A stretch of 64,000 nucleotides of DNA from Hevea brasiliensis. Its lineage: Eukaryota; Streptophyta; Magnoliopsida; Malpighiales; Euphorbiaceae. The notes below the pieces were generated by a model that saw nothing but the letters and a program-made list of their open reading frames with translations, was not told the origin of the DNA and did no database searches. Numbering within the stretch: position 1 is the stretch's first letter; the number at the start of each line of letters is the position of its first letter. Positions 45,540-55,697 of this stretch are shown here, piece by piece. Made by a program: the position numbers and the translations under genes. Where the stretch lies: positions 47,272,725 through 47,336,724 of the forward strand of contig NC_079510.1 of assembly GCF_030052815.1 (NCBI RefSeq). The letters are read 5' to 3'.

Positions 45540-46202
45540 TCAAAGCGGCTCGGATCTTTGCTCCTCGGAATGAAGAAAGCAGTTCTTCCAATTCTTAAGG
45601 GATGAGGGCAGATCGGAAAAGAGCCCGCAATGAGGCTTCGCCTGAAAGAACCAGTGTTCGTCATCCTTTCGGCGAGTTAGTCTGTGCAGTTCGGCGAACA
45701 CCTTAGCCGTAGGTCTGATTCCCTTAGCTCGGCATAGACCTCGGAAGGCTACCAAGATCCGCCACGAGTTAGGGTGAATTTGAGCAATGCACGCTCGGTG
45801 AAGTTTTAGGACCTCCTTATAGAAGTCATCTAGAGGGAACCGAAGACCGGCCTTTAACTGTTCCTCGTACACCATAACCATGTCATTCTCTTCAAAGGAG
45901 TGATCGACACGAAGATCGCCGTGGCACTTGATTAGCTCGTACGAATCAGGCCGAATGTTGTATTCTTGGCTAAACGATTGCAGATCGGATTCTCGAAGAA
46001 CCGACGGTAGCTCGTCTATAGGGAGAGTCTCCTTCCCTGAAACAGGTGCACGCCTTGATGGTATGATCCGCCCCCGAGCTGGAACGGAGACCCTAGGGGG
46101 TTCAGGTTGCGTGCTTGGCCCGACTACCTCTTCTTCATCGGACGACCATGAGAACTGAATGGAAGGAGGGCTCGCCGCTCTCTGACCTTCGACACCGCTC
46201 AT
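45540..46202 (-). CDS. Antisense LTR gene of D, 5' exon (3' LTR copy)
   Basis: ATG at 46200-46202 (MSGVEGQRAASPPSIQFSW) opens a 221-codon frame; the open frame extends further upstream without a better start. It carries YNIRPDSYELIKCHG, then KAGLRFPLDDFYKEVLKLHR, NSWRILVAFRGLCRAKG and WFFQ, the pattern I associate with the gypsy-type putative transposase domain (PF04195). The 5' LTR copy is frameshifted in the middle while this one is not, so this is the better-preserved copy. It ends at a frameshift near 45590 compared with the 5' LTR. The minus-strand TATA box at 46363-46370 is the likely promoter. Confidence 0.7.
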   Translation of the reverse strand: MSGVEGQRAASPPSIQFSWSSDEEEVVGPSTQPEPPRVSVPARGRIIPSRRAPVSGKETLPIDELPSVLRESDLQSFSQEYNIRPDSYELIKCHGDLRVDHSFEENDMVMVYEEQLKAGLRFPLDDFYKEVLKLHRACIAQIHPNSWRILVAFRGLCRAKGIRPTAKVFAELHRLTRRKDDEHWFFQAKPHCGLFSDLPSSLKNWKNCFLHSEEQRSEPL

Positions 46203-46362
46203 TTTCAAAGGAAATAAAGAACTTAAACTAAAAAGAAGATCAAAGCCCTTACCGGAGTCTGATCGGCGTCGGAAGAACTTGGGAAAAATGAGAGAACTTC
46301 GAAGTTGTGAGCAAGAGACTGAAAATGGAATGAGAGAGCAAATGGCTAACCCCCCCATCCCT

Positions 46363-46370
46363 ATTTATAC
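46363..46370 (-). promoter_or_regulatory. Antisense TATA box in D 3' LTR
   Basis: TATAAATAGG on the minus strand, about 160 bases upstream of the ATG at 46202. Confidence 0.65.
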
Positions 46371-46836
46371 TAGTCCGAGCATTTAATGCTCACGAGGTTC
46401 CATGCAGTGCATCGGTTAACGGGATTCGCCAGCTGTTCTGACACATCTCTCGAACATTCCGAGATCGGTTAATTGGAGATCGGCATGATAAGTTGAATAT
46501 TTTGAACAAAGGATTAGTTAAGAGTCGTTCTGTTAGGACCCAGATCGGACAAATATATCAGAGGTCGAAAAATAATCAATAAGATAATAATTGGAGAAAC
46601 AAGACTTTTATTTCCAAAAGATCGGATTACATCATTAGGGCAATCTCTAGGGATCGGATTACAATAAAGGTCTAACTACATCATTTGGGCGATCTCTAGA
46701 GATCTGATTACATTGACAGATTACATCATCTGGGCGATCTCTAAGGATCGGAATACATTGGAGATCTGATTATATCAAAAGGCTGATCAAAGGATCAGTT
46801 TGTAACTGATCCCAAGGATATTGCCGACCGGATGCT

Positions 46837-47091
46837 TCATCCGCTGTCGGAACACCCAATGTGGGAGGAAACCGCTGTCGAAACACTCAATGTGATGAGA
46901 AGCCGAATGAACTCAGTTGAGCGACTCGAGAGCGGTACAACAGAGGTCCGCAATACAGATCGGTCAAATCCAGTTCTCTCACCATCGTCAGTTAGGGTTA
47001 TGCGATCACCGGTATCATAAATTTTCAGCCGGTGGTTAAAGAAGCTCATCGGAAAGGGATCAAAAACCACAATCATGGCCGGAACTTCCAC
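46837..47091 (-). other. Second antisense open frame in D 3' LTR, 84 codons
   Basis: Counterpart of 28449-28703, same length, a few amino-acid changes. Function and coding status unknown. Confidence 0.3.
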
Positions 47092-47796
47092 CGGAGCAGC
47101 TAGAACAGGGAAAATAAGAAAGGAAGAGAGGAAAATCAGATGAAGGAAATGTCTATGTCAACTGGGGTATGTATAGGGGAAAATGAGCATTTATTGCTGA
47201 GCAGAAAACGAAGCGAACGCTTCGGGAATCGAGGGGCAATTAATGCTTTGACCAGACCGGACCTAAGGAAGGGAAAGATCGGAATAATAGATCGGAAGAT
47301 GGGAGACCAGCATGAAAGATCGGAAAGAACATGTGAAAGAGATCAGAAAGAGGAGGGATCGGAAGGCAAAAAGAATAAGACAAATCCCAAATAACCGCCG
47401 CCGAATCGAGCCGAGGTAGTTAAAGCGTTGCAGAGATCTCCACCGCACGCCTAAGAATCGCCCGCACATCTTGACAGTGCCGTGGTATGTCATGTGATCC
47501 TGTACATCCCAATCTCCACCGTTGATCCCACTTGTAAGGACAAACCCGGAACCCTTGGATCAAGAGAGAAGACGACAATACCAGCATCTTTCGCTCTTAG
47601 CCCTTAGATCGTTCCGGACAAGAAGATCTGGGACCGTCAGATTGAAAGAAGAAAAGGACAAACGTTCTGAAGAGGGATCTCAGCCATTCATTTTGATTCT
47701 CTTTAATTCCTGGACATCCGATCATGTCCTTCGAAATCTTGACCCTCCATCTCCCTCAAAAAAAAACCTGACCCTCCACGGGGAGCGCCCGATTCC

Positions 47797-47804
47797 TATA
47801 AATA
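47797..47804 (+). promoter_or_regulatory. Sense TATA box of element D (3' LTR)
   Basis: CCTATAAATACC; same position in the LTR as 29415-29422. Read-through from this copy would run into C's LTR. Confidence 0.65.
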
Positions 47805-48812
47805 CCTGCATGAAAAACTGTTCAAGGGACGGACGGACAAAAAAGAGAGGCTGTTATTATAGCGGAAGAACTCTGAAAACTTCATTCAGTTTGTTATTCC
47901 GCTACTTTGAAGTGTTGATTGGAAAAACTTTTGAAACTAGTTTTCTGAAGTGTTTCTTGAAAAGGATTCTGAATACTGGAACTCTACATTTCCAGTTTGT
48001 TCATTATCTGGTCACACCCTCACTTTCAGCCCTTTATCATCTCTGTTTTCATTCCCACTGTCTAAGCTAAACTTCATTCCACTCGGCTTTTATCTTAATC
48101 TGATTATATTTTAGCTAAGCTCCCTTCACTTCCCGACGAACATCAGCTCTCAGGCTAATCAGTCCACTGTCTTATCTCTATTTGCCACCCCGTAGCTATT
48201 TCAGTAGATTTGGCTCCTCACAGGTAAGAGCTCATATTGCTGTTTTACTAAGTGTTTACATTTATTTTTCGCACTTTCTTTGTTCTTCTTACGTATGTGA
48301 TTTTCTCCAAGTCCATTTTGTGCAAAAGGACCCAAAATAATGTTACTCTCGAGTTATCTCTTTAGTGATTAGTCTGTCATTTTATTAATCTTCGTCATTT
48401 CTGAATGCAAGTTTTTCTGGTTCCTAGTAGCGTGTAAATGGTCAGGCAAGACGTAGGTAACTGCAACTTAGGGGTCTCTTTTAAAAAGAGAGAACCTGAA
48501 TAACGCGTCAGGAAGATAGCCAAATTATTAGGCTGACGTAAACAGCAATTCGACAAAGAGGTCATAAAGTGGAATAAAACCAAAATAAACAAAACAGAAT
48601 ATATCGGTCATTAATAGTTATTGGTAAAATGAATACATGGAAGGTCGGTAAATCAAGTCTAGTTTTCCCCATCTAGCCAAAAGGTATCGAGAAGTCTTAT
48701 CCCCAGCATCTTTGAATGCCAGAATCCTTAGCCTTAGGCTCTTATGTCATGTAGCTGAAATTAAAATCCGGGAGATCGGAAAAGTCCCTTTCAGGCTCCT
48801 GTTAATCTAAAA

Positions 48813-49140
48813 GAGATCGGAGGAGAGTTCTTATCCGGTCTCAACTCAAAATTTTAATAAATATTAAATAGAGATCGGAGGAGGGTTCTTATCCGGTCTC
48901 AACTCAAAATTTTAATAACTATTAAATAGAGATCGGAGGAGGGTTCTTATCCGGTCTCCACTCAAAGTTTTAATAAATAACCATTAAACAGAGATCGGAG
49001 GAGAGTTCTTATCCGGTCTCAACTCAAAATTTTAATAACTATTAAATAGAGATCGGAGGAGGGTTCTTATCCGGTCTCTACTCAAGGTTTTAATAAATAA
49101 CCATTAAATAGAGATCGGAGGAGGTTTTTATCCGATTCTC
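48813..49140 (+). repeat. Tandem array in D 3' LTR, six units
   Basis: The GAGATCGGAGGAG units as in the 5' LTR; copy number is also six. Confidence 0.92.
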
Positions 49141-49548
49141 ACACCAAATCTTAACGTGCATAAAATAATCTCAAAACTAAAAAAATTAAACGTCAATTCA
49201 CTAAGGTTGTCTCATTTACTTGTGTATCTGGGTGATCCAAATTCGATGAGAAATCAAATGTTCCTTTAGCCAAAAGGATTAACATTCCCATTCAAGCCCT
49301 CCTAACTAATTTATAAAGAGCATAAAATTAAATCTACTTACCCTTATTAAAGGGCGAGGTGGGGTGCCTAACACCTTCCCCACCCGTTCTGGACCCGAAC
49401 CTAGAATCTCTGTTTTGAAGTGGTTTCATTTTTAATTTATCTTCCCAAATGGTTTTCTTTAGTTTCCCTCAAAACTAAGGTGGCGACTCCTCACTTTTCC
49501 CACTTCGGTGAGTGATCGTCCAGGCGACCGCAAAATCCCCTTGCGACA

Positions 49549-49553
49549 AAAAG
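49549..49553. repeat. Target-site duplication AAAAG of D, right copy
   Basis: It follows CTTGCGACA and precedes the resumption of C's LTR (GTTGTTAAGAACTG). Confidence 0.92.
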
Positions 49554-49871
49554 GTTGTTAAGAACTGAAATTGAAAAATGTTGAGATCTTGATAAATGGA
49601 GTTGAGATGATTGAATATGATCATAGGAAGTGTTTTTCACAGGTTCCGAAGAACGGTTTCCTCCATTTTTAGCCGGTATTCTGTCGGATTTTCTATAAAA
49701 TTCTCGGAACCTCAAATAAATTATAATTTCGATAAATGGCTTAAATAAATTATATTTCACAAGTTATATTCAAAAGGAAGAATAAAAATGAATTAAGATA
49801 AAATAGAGTGCTCGGCACACTGAGTGGCATAACTTGCTCGGCTATACTGTAATCGAGTAAGGGGTGTCACA
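49554..49871 (+). repeat. Element C 3' LTR, right part
   Basis: It matches 21359-21675 and ends GGTGTCACA. Followed by GATGA at 49872-49876. Confidence 0.95.
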
Positions 49872-51119
49872 GATGAAGCCCTTATCAAGCAACTCTTGCA
49901 ACTGCACTTTCAATTCTTTTAGTTCTGCTGGTGCCATTCTGTATGGTGTTATGGAGACAAGGTCCACACCAGGCATAACATCAATCTCAAACTACACCTC
50001 TCTTTCTGGAGGTAATCCTGGCAATTCATCAGGAAACACATCCGGAAAGTCACATACAGTAGGGATGTCCCTTAGTGCTGGACTCCCCACTTGGGTGTCT
50101 ATCACATGTGCCAAATACATCTCACACCCTTTCCTAATCATTTTTCTGGCCAGTGCAGCTGAAATGATGTTTGATGGCAGTAAATGCCTCTCCCTGTGTA
50201 TTACCACATCACCGTATAAAGGGAGACCAAAAGTGACTGTCTTCAGTCTACAGTCAATCATGGCATGATGCCTGGCTAACCAATCCATGCCCAAGACAAT
50301 GTCATAATCTCTGAAGGGCATTTCAATTAAATCAGATAGAAAAGTGTGTCCTTGGATCACCAAAGGACAATCTCTATATAGCCTATTTACCCTGACCTCC
50401 TGGCCTAATGGACTAGTTACTAGCACATCATAGTCCATTGGTACACACTGAATAGCAGTAGAACACATCACACTAGCACTAACATACGAATGTGTGGAGC
50501 CAGGATCAAATAACACATACACATCTTGGTCAAGGATGGAGAAAATACCAGCTACAACATCTGATGTTTTAGCCTCTTCCCTCTGACGCATGGTATACAC
50601 TCTGACTGGTGCGCCACTAGGTACTGGCTGGTTAATAGTGCTTTGACTTCCAGGGGTGTTACCAGGACCCCTACCTCTGCCTCTGCCTCTGCCTCTAACA
50701 GCTGACTGTGACCCTCTGGGTGCAGAGATTTGAGTTGATTCTTCAGGTGTGGCAAAAGATCCAGACCGGTGCGGACTAGTGCAATCCTTAGCGAAATGTC
50801 CGCTTCCTCCACAATTAAAGCATGCACTAGTAGCCTTGAAACAAACCCCACCATGAGTTCTACCACACGTTTCACACTGCTGGACCGATAGAGATCCTCG
50901 AGGAGCTTGTTGGGTCGGCTGACCAGATCGAGGTGGTCTTTGGCCAGAAAATCTGCCTCTGCCTCTACGGGAGCTAGATCCCCCAAACTGTTTCCTCTTC
51001 CCAGAACCACTTCCAGATGCTTGTTCAGTAGTCTTTTCAGGTTTCTCTTTCTCTTGTGAACCCTTCTTCACTGCCCCTTCGGATTCTATCCTTTCTAATT
51101 CCAAGGCTTGTGAGATCAA
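49872..51119 (-). pseudogene. Element B gag tail, protease and RT N-terminus (pol fragment)
   Basis: The minus strand from 51119 reads basic/glycine-rich gag tail, a CCHC knuckle (CFNCGGSGHFAKDC, about residues 97-110), a second basic GR-rich stretch, then the aspartic protease with LFDPGSTHSYVS (about 205-216) and VLGMDWL. The long frame ends at a TAG (49992-49994) where a glutamate is usual, in the conserved approach to RT (PPEREV-stop-FEID). RT sequence ([11 protein letters not shown]) continues in frame to 49872, where element C cuts it; it resumes at 18067. DPGS is common in this clade. Confidence 0.9.
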
Positions 51120-51131
51120 TTCAGTAAAATT

Positions 51132-51824
51132 CTAATGTCTGAAACCCACAACTTGCATTCTCAAATTCTGCCTTAGCCCAGACTCAAACCTCTTGCATCT
51201 ATCTCTGGGGTTGGAGACTAAGCTTCCAGCATAGTGGCTTAGTCTTGAAAAATCTCTTTCATATTCTGCTATGGTTCTGTTCCCTTGTTTCAGACTCAGG
51301 AATTCTTGTAGTTTCATATCCACATATGCATCGGGGACCCATTTCTGTCGGAACTCCCTCAAGAAGTCTGACCAGGTTAACACAGGTGGCTCCACCAGGC
51401 TGTGGGGGATGGTCTTCCACCATTCATAGGCATCCCCTTGTAATAAGGAAACAGAATATTCGAACTTCATCTCTTCTGTGCACTGTAGCTTTCTAAAAAC
51501 CCGTTCCATTCTTTCCAACCATTGTTCTGCTTTCAGTGGATCCATAGTGCCTTTAAACTCAGTGGCCCCAAATTTCATCAACTTTTCATATTGCCGAGTT
51601 GAGGGCTGTGGTTGTGCTGCAGGTACTGGTATTTGAGCTTGGGGTGGCACATTACCCGCCATTTGCTGAAGGAATGCAGCCATCTGCTGTACAAATTGAG
51701 CAGGAAACTGTGGTGCTGGAGCAGGAGCTGGAGTGGCTGACCCACTCACGTTACGAGTCTTTGGGGCTTCCCCTTGAACCTCAGCCTCAACAGATTGTTC
51801 TTCGGAATGATCTCCTTCTTCCAT
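51132..51824 (-). CDS. Element B gag, capsid part
   Basis: ATG at 51822-51824 starts MEEGDHSEEQSVEAEV. After an Ala/Pro/Gln-rich linker comes the retrotransposon gag fold: FKGTMDPLKAEQWLERMERVF, DAYEWWKTI, FRQKWVPDAY and the EFLSLKQGNRTIAEYERDFSRLSHYA region (each about 20 residues apart in the usual order). A TAG at 51132-51134 ends it; gag continues in the same frame at 51119, so this is an interrupted rather than a normally ended protein. Confidence 0.9.
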   Translation of the reverse strand: MEEGDHSEEQSVEAEVQGEAPKTRNVSGSATPAPAPAPQFPAQFVQQMAAFLQQMAGNVPPQAQIPVPAAQPQPSTRQYEKLMKFGATEFKGTMDPLKAEQWLERMERVFRKLQCTEEMKFEYSVSLLQGDAYEWWKTIPHSLVEPPVLTWSDFLREFRQKWVPDAYVDMKLQEFLSLKQGNRTIAEYERDFSRLSHYAGSLVSNPRDRCKRFESGLRQNLRMQVVGFRH

Positions 51825-51990
51825 TCCGTTTTCTCAAATTTTCTACTTCCTGAGATCAAACACAAGGAGGTTGGCCTCCATTAGTGCATATTCATGATGT
51901 AAATATGTCATATGTATCAATTAAAGACACTTGAGCAGTTGTACTTGTCAAATAAATGTTCATAAACATAGTCAAAATTTATTGAAAAAC

Positions 51991-52005
51991 CATGCTCTGA
52001 TACCA
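51991..52005 (-). promoter_or_regulatory. Element B primer-binding site
   Basis: The minus strand reads TGGTATCAGAGCATG, matching plant initiator tRNA-Met, eight bases after the 5' LTR. The last bases TGTTTTAG between LTR and site parallel the TTTAG in element C. Confidence 0.9.
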
Positions 52006-52013
52006 CTAAAACA

Positions 52014-55000
52014 TGTCACACCTTACCCCTCCGTAAGGCATAACATGATCCCGTAGAATACTTAATGAACTATCGAACTTCACCTACCGATAACTCATTA
52101 ATTACCCTACAAGGGATTTTAAAACAATTTTCTTACATTTTGGAAGTGGTGAGCATTTTAGTGAGAATTAAAAACCATTTATTCAAAGCTTAAGGACTAG
52201 TAAAAATTTTTATCCATTTAAATTTTGCCACAAATTTTATAAAAATTTTGACAGAGTTCCCTCTGTATTTTGAGAAACCAGTTCTTTAAAGACATGTAAA
52301 AAAGCACTTCCAAAATATTTCACAACTCCCAATCTCCAATAAAACTCAAATCAACCCAATTCAAATCACTTCAAGGCAATTTCCACAATTTAATCAAATT
52401 TGGCCATCACAAAATTTTTAATACTTCATTAACAAGGCATAAAGCAGAAAATTCATATTTACAAATATTAATTTTATAGAAGCAAACCCAAAATAATATT
52501 ATTACAATTTATTTACAACTGCTCAATTTACATTGATACTTATGACATTACAATATTTACATCAAAATAACCATAAGGGTATAAAACAATACCCGTACAA
52601 AAGGGATCAAGAAGTTCTTGTCAATCCATGACTCACTCTTTGCTTTCTCCTTGCTCTTATCTGCAACAGTAAATTAAACTATCGCTGAGTATAAACATAC
52701 TCAGTGGTGCACAATAAAAATTTAAAATGCGATACATAAATTATTTATTGATGAAACATAATTTGAATACTTCACAATCACATTTCACAAATATCAAAGC
52801 TCATAACAACTCATTTTGTCAAATAATATATTAAACACAGTTTAGTCAAACAATTTCATGAACACAGTGTTGCCAAAATCATACACAGCTTAAGCCATGA
52901 CACAAAATTTCCGATCAATGCCGTGTTGTACACCACGACAAAGCAATCTACAACCCCATTAATCGAAATCAATGAGGGAGGTGGCTAGCTAGCTAATGAG
53001 TACTCATCCGATCTACAACCTCAACTGGCAAGCCAGAGAGGGAGGAAAATAAACGATCTCAACCTCATAAATGGAGGAGGAATAATAAGTAACTGTCATG
53101 CTAAGTGTGAATCAAAAATCCATTTCAAACATTTCATTCAAATATTGCATACAAAAATCAAATCAATTTCCAAAGTTACAATTTGATCACAAGGTGGCAA
53201 CACAAAAGTTCATAAATTCATAATGCGTACTAAATCAATTTTTCAAGGATAAAATGCTTAAATAGGGTTTATTGTGCACAAACCTCAAGCGAGTCGTCCC
53301 TTAGCCTCGACTCGGTTCCTCGAGTTCCTTCTCGATATTCTTTTCAACTGAAACACACAATTTTACAATGTTTCAGTACTAGAACTTAACATAAATTCAA
53401 AAATAAATTTCACTTCATTTTAACTAGCTCTATTGCGTTAAATTCGACGTTCTCGAAGTTTTTGTGTTTCGGGTTACTATTCACTGCACTATTCAAGTCA
53501 AATTGTTGACTTTTTAAGGCTTAATAGGTATGGGAACTCCAACTTCACCCACATATCACATTTTGGTCATTAAACTTGTTGGTTTTGGTCATTTTCTCAA
53601 AGCTTAGGTCATTTTGGCAAAATTGCCAATTTTCGATTTTGGTGCTCCGAAGTTGCACTGTTCCATTGGTCGATCTACTATTGGATTTTGACAAAACTTC
53701 CTTCATAGAAAATGTTCCTTATTGTCTTAAGTATATTCTCATTTTTGGATCACCTCAATCGGAGTTTTGTAGCTCAAGTTATGGCCAAAATAAGTTTACT
53801 GTTCACGTACACTGTTCATACTGGTATTTTGGGTTTTGGCAGATTTTGATCCAACTTTGTTCAGTAATTTGATCAAGTTAAGTTCATAATTTGATCTAAC
53901 TTTCTTCATATGAAATGTTCTACTATGTCTTAGGTTTCCATCGGTTCAAGAATCGCCTAAATCCGAGTTTCCTAGAGAGAGTTATAGCCATCCAAACATT
54001 ACTGCTCACATGAAAATCTGCAGAGTTGCAGGTTTGGTAACTCAACTTTGCTCAATAATTTGAATGGGTTAATGGCATAATTTGGGGTGATGTTCTTCAT
54101 GAAAGTTTTAGATCTATATCTCCTCTAACCTCTGGCCAAATTTCAGGTCAATTTGACCTGTCTAACTCGAGTTATGACCAAATGAACAGTTACTGTTCAT
54201 TTGGTCAGTTTGGTGCAGTGGCAGCCTGCTCTCATTTCACTTTGGTCAATTGTTTCACCAAGTTTTAGTCAGTTTTTGGCCATGGTTCCTTAATAAAAAT
54301 TGTGCTATTTTATGTCTATTTTCATCCCCAATTGGAGGCATATCAATTGGACTTGTAAAATTTGAGTTTTGGTCCTTCAAAGTGGGTTTGGTCATGCTGC
54401 GAGTAGCATGACCATTTACCTCCGAATTTAACTTAGTTTCCTATCATTCCCACACAAGTTATTTGGTCATAATTGACCATTATTTCACTTCACAATAGGT
54501 CTTACATGCCATTTATGCATTTTTCCAAAATTTGGTTCACAAACCCTAGCATTCAAAATCCTAACTCATCAATTTCACTACTTTGTTGCAATTAATCACA
54601 CTTAATGGTTTTAATACTAATCATTCAACTAAGGAAGGTTTCTAAACTCATTCAAATGTATCATATTCATGCAAATCACACTCCTCTCAAGCTGCCCGAA
54701 AATTCAGTTTGGTTCTTCCCCCATTTTCATTTCATTTAAATCAAGTTCTAAGCTCATTTCAACCACTAGTTATGCATGTAAATGGAAAAATAAGGAGTTT
54801 GATATGCTAACCTCACTTAAAGCTTCAAATCACTATCTTTAACTCCTCTTTCTTCTTGAAATCCTCTTCTCAAGTTGAGATCACAAGTTCTAGTGAGGTA
54901 TTTAAGGGAGTTATGTTGATTAAGTGGAGAGAATCAAGCTTAATTGTAAGTTTAAGGAAGAAAATTTCATAGAGATGAGAGGGAGAAGGTGGGCGGCAAC

Positions 55001-55692
55001 CAAGGGAAGAAGAAGACCTTTTTGTTTCTTTTTTTTTTCTTTTCCTTTATCTAATTTAATTTATGGAAGACCACAAAAAAAATCCCAATTAAATAATTCA
55101 ATTTATTAATTTAGTTATGGCATCATGCATGATGTCATAACTTTTGACTTTTTCAGTTTCATCTCTTTTTCTTTTTTTTTTCTATTAGTTCTTTAATTTA
55201 ATTCTCGATTCCGAAATTTTCTTTTCTCTGATTTTATTGGACAGTTAGGTCAAGAGTCAGCTCTCGGGGTCAATTGACCAAATTGCCCCTCGCCGGTTCA
55301 TCCCGGTTTGCAAATAATCCAATATTTCTTCCGGCTCCCTGACCTAATTATTTGACTGGCTTAACAGTTCTTTTTCGTGATTTTCTCTTTTCCAATGTGT
55401 TCATAAGGGTCCTAAGGACCGCAGCGTTACTTTTTACGATTTCGAAATTTGAGTTTAAAACGACTTCGTAGTCATTCCCGAGGAGGTTACTCATCGCTGT
55501 GACTCTCGGCTCGTTTAACCTCTTATGTTCTGTTTTTCTTATTTATAGTTAACTAATTAAACATTACAAATAATTTGTGTTTATGGCTTCTCAAGTTGTC
55601 TTAAGTGTGGCTCTAATCTCCTTAATTGTCCGGACCGACACCGGTCACCGGAACAATGAAATATACCAGGCTATACCAATAGGGGTGTTACA
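52014..55692 (-). repeat. Element B 5' LTR
   Basis: 3679 bp; on the plus strand TGTCACACCTTACCCC to GGGGTGTTACA. It lacks the 36-bp duplication of the 3' LTR (13804-13875) but otherwise aligns closely. It contains the degenerate ~190-205 bp modules at about 53570-54330. TAATT follows at 55693-55697. Confidence 0.95.
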
Positions 55693-55697
55693 TAATT
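55693..55697. repeat. Target-site duplication TAATT of B, right copy
   Basis: It follows the LTR end and pairs with 11619-11623. Confidence 0.92.

Larger units (their letters stand above)
25342..49548 (+). mobile_element. Element D: Ogre/Tat-type giant Ty3/Gypsy retrotransposon
   Basis: A 24.2-kb element with 5.8-kb LTRs (TGTCGACACC to CTTGCGACA), AAAAG duplications, a primer site TGGCGACTCC, and plus-strand ORF1, gag, protease, RT, two RNase H domains and integrase. The extra ORF upstream of gag, the second RNase H, an intron-like gap between protease and RT, and a tandem array near the 3' end are hallmarks of Ogre and related Tat elements. The LTRs are very alike, with scattered substitutions and small indels, so it is the youngest insertion in the stack by both nesting and appearance. 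Stops and frameshifts in ORF1, gag and pol indicate it is not autonomous now. Confidence 0.95.
43730..49548 (+). repeat. Element D 3' LTR
   Basis: 5819 bp, the same layout as the 5' LTR: antisense gene 44326-46202, antisense TATA box 46363-46370, sense TATA box 47797-47804, splice donor after 48223, six-unit tandem array 48813-49140 and the TGGCGACTCC echo at 49481-49490. Differences from the 5' LTR are scattered substitutions and short indels. Confidence 0.95.
18068..49871 (+). mobile_element. Element C: gene-less large-LTR retrotransposon
   Basis: Two LTRs of about 3.6 kb (the second interrupted by element D) enclose only 355 bp. A tRNA-Met primer site follows the 5' LTR and a purine-rich tract precedes the 3' LTR, but there is no gag or pol. 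It is flanked by GATGA. It is a defective or non-autonomous derivative. LTR ends (TGTAA to GTGTCACA), primer site, the internal AAATTTCGAGGACGAAATTT motif and shared LTR blocks tie it to the chromovirus family of element B, which it has disrupted. Confidence 0.92.
11624..55692 (-). mobile_element. Element B: Tekay/Del-like chromovirus with nested insertions
   Basis: This is a complete Ty3/Gypsy LTR element on the minus strand with two ~3.7-kb LTRs, TAATT duplications, a tRNA-Met primer site, gag, protease, RT, RNase H, integrase and a chromodomain-like tail, and a G-rich polypurine tract. Element C splits its RT at 18068. Long LTRs, protease with a DPGS core, a single CCHC knuckle and the C-terminal chromodomain-like fold point to the Tekay/Del chromovirus clade. 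Without C the element is about 12.3 kb. Five in-frame stops and one frameshift make it non-autonomous now. Confidence 0.93.

Noticed and set aside
51245..51853. Plus-strand frames opposite B gag (51245-51496, 51599-51853)
   Set aside because: Shadows of gag in the opposite strand.
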